Positions 5,577 to 7,655 of a DNA stretch of 7,655 bases are shown piece by piece. Each line of letters opens with the position of its first letter. Positions within the stretch are counted from its first letter, which is position 1. The DNA is from Actinomycetota bacterium. Its GTDB lineage: Bacteria; Actinomycetota; Actinomycetes; Streptosporangiales; Streptosporangiaceae. The translations under genes were made by a program, and so were the position numbers. The stretch spans positions 1 through 7,655 of the forward strand of contig QGUZ01000241.1 in assembly GCA_003242605.1 (NCBI GenBank), read 5' to 3'. The notes under the pieces were generated by a model. That model saw only the letters and a list, made by a program, of their open reading frames with translations, was not told the DNA's origin and searched no databases.

Positions 5577-6482
5577 TCAGCCCTCTCCTGTCAGGCCGAA
5601 CAGCCGGGCGGCGTTCTCCTTCAGGATGAGCGGCCGTACGTCGGGCCGAATGTCGATCTTCTCGAAGTCCGCCAACCAGCGGTCCGGCGTGATCACGGGG
5701 TAGTCCGAACCGAACAGTACCTTGCGCTTGAGCAAGGTGTTGGCGTATTGGACAAGCAGTGGCGAGAAGTACTTCGGCGACCAACCGGACAGGTCGATGT
5801 AGACCTGCGGCTTGTGCAGCGCCACCGACAGCGCCTCCTCCTGCCAGGGGAAGGAGGGGTGCGCCATGATGATCGGCATGTCCGGGAAGTCGACCGCGAC
5901 GTCGTCCAGGTACAGCGGGTTCGAGTACTTCAGGCGGATGCCGCCCCCACCCCGGGTGCCGGCGCCCACCCCGGTCTGGCCGGTGTGGAAGAGCGCGATG
6001 CACCCGTGCTCGGCGATCACCTCGTACAGCGGGTAGACCGCCCGGTCGTTGGGGTAGAACTCCTGCGCGTTCGGGTGGAACTTGAAGCCGCGCACCCCGT
6101 ACTCGGTGATGAGCCGGCGGGCCCACTCCACGCCGGCCCGGCCGCGCGCGGGGTCGACGCTGGCGAACGGGATGAGCACGTCGGAGTGCTCGGCCGCGAG
6201 CTCGGCGATCTCCTCGTTGCTCGGCTGCCGGTCGTTGTTCGGGTCGCGGATGTTGTCGACCCCGAACACCACCGCGGCCATCTTCCGCTCGCGGTAGTAC
6301 GCCGCCACCTCGTGGACCGTGGACGCGATGCTGTCCGTCTTGAAGTAGGCGGCCATGTCCTTGAGCCGCTCCTCGACCTCGCCCTTGTCGCGGCGGACCG
6401 AGGCGTGCACGTGGACGTGCACGTCGATCGCGGTGAGGCCGGCGGGGTCGATGCGGCCCGCGGGCTTCGCCTCGGCGCTCAC
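5577..6482 (-). CDS. Amidohydrolase family protein (Amidohydro_2, ACMSD-like)
   Basis: A 301-residue TIM-barrel metal-dependent hydrolase or decarboxylase of the Amidohydro_2 group, which includes ACMSD and gamma-resorcylate decarboxylase. Candidate metal and catalytic residues: Asp20/His22/His24 in IDVHVHVHAS (19-28), GFKFHP (132-137), LFHTG (164-168, His166), IMAHPSFPW (205-213, His208) and FGSDYP (257-262, Asp260). The start is a GTG whose GTGA overlaps the stop of the HSD4-like gene by four bases; an extension 53 codons upstream would lie inside that gene and shows Arg/Gly-rich non-protein-like sequence, so I reject it. Second gene of the leftward operon. Within a CoA-ester pathway it could cleave a ring lactone/lactam or C-C bond, or decarboxylate an intermediate. 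The family is sure; the reaction is unknown. Confidence 0.88.
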   Translation of the reverse strand: MSAEAKPAGRIDPAGLTAIDVHVHVHASVRRDKGEVEERLKDMAAYFKTDSIASTVHEVAAYYRERKMAAVVFGVDNIRDPNNDRQPSNEEIAELAAEHSDVLIPFASVDPARGRAGVEWARRLITEYGVRGFKFHPNAQEFYPNDRAVYPLYEVIAEHGCIALFHTGQTGVGAGTRGGGGIRLKYSNPLYLDDVAVDFPDMPIIMAHPSFPWQEEALSVALHKPQVYIDLSGWSPKYFSPLLVQYANTLLKRKVLFGSDYPVITPDRWLADFEKIDIRPDVRPLILKENAARLFGLTGEG

Positions 6483-7402
6483 TTGCCCGCCCCCGGCTTC
6501 TGCTGGCCCGGGATCTCCAGCGGCTCGGGGCGGTACTCCTGCAGCCGCGGCGCGAACACCGACGGGAAGATCTCGGCGATCGCCTCGGCGGTCCAGCCGC
6601 CCTCGCGGACGGCGCTGACCACCTCGGACGGGTGCGACCACAGCGCGATGCGGTCACCACCGATGCCGATCGCCTGGCCGGTGATGTGCGCGGCGGCGTC
6701 CGAGGCGAGGTACACGACGAGGCCGGCCGCGTCCTCCGGGGTGCCCAGGCCGCGGAGCCGGACGTCGCGCGGCACCGGGGCGCCCTTCTCGACCTCCTCC
6801 ACCAGCTGGCCGAGGCCGGGGATGGTGGCGACCATCCGGGTCAGCGCGGTGGGGATGATCGCGTTGACCGTGACGTTGGCCTTGGCGCACTCGACCGCCC
6901 AGGTGCGCGCCATGCCGACGATCGCGGCCTTCGCCGCGGAGTACGCGGTCTGGCCGAAGCTGGCCCGCTGACCGGCCGGGGAGCCGACGAGGATGAGCCG
7001 GCCGCCCTCACCCTGCTCGCGGAAGCGCAGGAACGCCGCCCGGCCGCAGGTGAACGTGCCGCGCAGGTGGGTGCGCAGCACCAGGTCGAAGTCCTCGTCG
7101 GTGACGTTGCGCAGCGTGCGGTCGCGCAGCACGCCGGCGTTGGTGACCATCACGTCGAGGCGGCCGAACTCGTTCACCGCCCGGTCGACGAGGGCCTGCG
7201 CGGTCTCGGTCTCACCGACGGGGCCCACCTCGACGACGGCCTTGCCGCCGTTCTTGGTGATCTCGGAGACGGTCTCCTCGGCGACGTCCGCGTCGATGTC
7301 GTTCACCACCACGGCCGCGCCCGCGGCGGCGAGCGCCTTGGCGTACGCGCGCCCCAGGCCCCGTCCAGCCCCGGTGACGACCGCCACCTTGTTCTCGAGC
7401 AT
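6479..7402 (-). CDS. SDR dehydrogenase, HSD4/MFE-2-like (3R)-hydroxyacyl-CoA dehydrogenase candidate
   Basis: A 307-residue classical SDR. TGAGRGLG (10-17) binds the dinucleotide; acidic Asp35/Asp37 after beta-2 favour NAD over NADP. TNAG is at 87-90; Ser141 (VGSPAG), Tyr154 and Lys158 (YSAAK) form the catalytic triad. The usual tetrad Asn region reads THLRGTF (111-117), close to VHLRGSF of human HSD17B4, and FGQTAYSAAKAAIVG (149-163) also resembles that family. A C-terminal extension after GGDRIALWSHP (248-258) of about 50 residues is typical of actinobacterial relatives. These traits suggest oxidation of a (3R)-hydroxyacyl-CoA. The ATG at 7402 is preferred (AAGGG at 7413-7417, ten bases upstream; residues 2-8 start the fold); a GTG at 7420 and ATG at 7450 are in frame but lie in the leader. 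First gene of the operon, with four bases of overlap to the next. Confidence 0.87.
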   Translation of the reverse strand: MLENKVAVVTGAGRGLGRAYAKALAAAGAAVVVNDIDADVAEETVSEITKNGGKAVVEVGPVGETETAQALVDRAVNEFGRLDVMVTNAGVLRDRTLRNVTDEDFDLVLRTHLRGTFTCGRAAFLRFREQGEGGRLILVGSPAGQRASFGQTAYSAAKAAIVGMARTWAVECAKANVTVNAIIPTALTRMVATIPGLGQLVEEVEKGAPVPRDVRLRGLGTPEDAAGLVVYLASDAAAHITGQAIGIGGDRIALWSHPSEVVSAVREGGWTAEAIAEIFPSVFAPRLQEYRPEPLEIPGQQKPGAGK

Positions 7403-7437
7403 GCGTCCTACACCCTTCACTCTCTCGGCTGCCGGCA

Positions 7438-7466
7438 AAGTTAGCCACATTCATGACGGCCGTCAA
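7438..7466 (-). promoter_or_regulatory. Promoter with overlapping palindromic operator for the four-gene operon
   Basis: On the minus strand, TTGACG (7461-7466) and TAACTT (7438-7443) are separated by exactly 17 bases, a good housekeeping-type promoter, with an expected start near 7431 and a leader of about 30 bases. The perfect 12-bp palindrome TGACGGCCGTCA (7454-7465) covers the -35 box, so a protein bound there would exclude polymerase. The 12 bases GACGGCCGTCAT also occur in the PaaX-family promoter at 2323-2334. Promoter boxes and palindrome are seen; function is inferred. Confidence 0.62.
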
Positions 7467-7655
7467 CATTTTGCTGCATTACTCGATTCGGGACGAGACC
7501 GGGTACGGCCGGCGCGTGACCGGCCGGAACGGCGCGTGGCGGAGGCGGATCGCGGGGAGCGGTACGGCTGGGCGGGGCCGATCCCGGGAAGGTGGCGGGG
7601 CCGGGGCGTGCGACGGCGGCGTGACGGTGGCGGGGCGGTGGCCGGGGGGTGAGGG
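7467..7655. other. Right-end region without a supportable gene
   Basis: About 190 bases upstream of the operon promoter. Reading frames are open on both strands, but their translations are Arg/Pro/Gly-rich and match no family I know. It contains a 7-bp perfect inverted repeat (7506-7512 and 7520-7526, loop of seven) that could be a terminator of a gene beyond the edge, and two copies of GGCGCGTG (7511-7518, 7531-7538). The C-terminal end of a minus-strand gene is possible but not shown. Confidence 0.4.

Noticed and set aside
4046..5629. 527-codon open frame on the + strand opposite the acyl-CoA synthetase
   Set aside because: It is the antisense of a gene with all ANL motifs; its translation is a low-complexity run of Val, His, Gly, Asp and Leu typical of mirror frames in high-GC DNA.
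6483..6641. N-terminal extension of the amidohydrolase by 53 codons
   Set aside because: It lies wholly within the HSD4-like gene, is Arg/Gly-rich, and the GTGA overlap start at 6482 places DVHVH at the usual distance from the N-terminus.
5394..6971. 525-codon open frame on the + strand across the amidohydrolase and HSD4-like SDR
   Set aside because: Antisense to two well-supported coupled genes, with no recognisable domain.
7483..7655. C-terminal end of a minus-strand gene ending in TAA near 7483
   Set aside because: The frame is open to the window edge, but the translation is mostly Pro/Arg and other frames are open too; no evidence for a real protein.
1..7655. Insertion sequences, CRISPR array, tRNA or rRNA genes, att sites
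   Set aside because: I looked on both strands and saw no transposase or integrase motifs, no regularly spaced repeats with spacers, and no cloverleaf or rRNA segments.

Overview
The window is very GC-rich, with a strong G/C preference at third codon positions and short AT-richer islands only at the two promoter regions. The proteins look actinobacterial: a PaaX-family regulator, a MaoC hydratase close to mycobacterial Rv0130, and a FadD-type synthetase. My best guess is a high-GC, soil-type or thermophilic actinomycete (for example Streptosporangiales). The selB fragment at the left edge suggests the organism makes selenoproteins. This assignment rests on protein resemblance and composition only.

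Layout, left to right. Bases 2-634 (+) are the C-terminal end of selB, cut by the window edge. It converges on rraA (658-1128, -), an RraA/aldolase-fold protein. Next comes an SDR oxidoreductase of the DHRS1-like type (1267-2190, -), followed by a GC-rich hairpin. It is transcribed divergently from a PaaX-family repressor (2359-3237, +) across a 168-bp intergenic region holding 14-bp direct repeats, a promoter and a palindrome. Two strong hairpins separate the repressor from a leftward four-gene operon that reads, in transcription order: HSD4-like SDR dehydrogenase (6479-7402), Amidohydro_2-family metal-dependent hydrolase or decarboxylase (5577-6482), FadD-type acyl-CoA synthetase (3908-5575) and MaoC hot-dog hydratase (3404-3862). 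Bases 7467-7655 hold no gene I can support.

How the genes may work together (inference). The synthetase would activate a carboxylic acid to its CoA thioester. The MaoC protein would hydrate the enoyl-CoA to a (3R)-hydroxyacyl-CoA, and the HSD4-like SDR would oxidise that to the 3-ketoacyl-CoA, as in the R-specific branch of beta-oxidation. The amidohydrolase would perform a hydrolytic or decarboxylating step on a cyclic or aromatic-derived intermediate. No acyl-CoA dehydrogenase or thiolase is present here.

The most interesting signal is a 12-base sequence, GACGGCCGTCAT, with a perfectly palindromic core. It occurs just downstream of the -10 box of the PaaX-family gene and again over the -35 box of the four-gene operon, in the same orientation relative to transcription. 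This suggests one repressor, most simply the PaaX-family protein itself, controls both its own gene and a catabolic operon not previously tied to it as far as I know.
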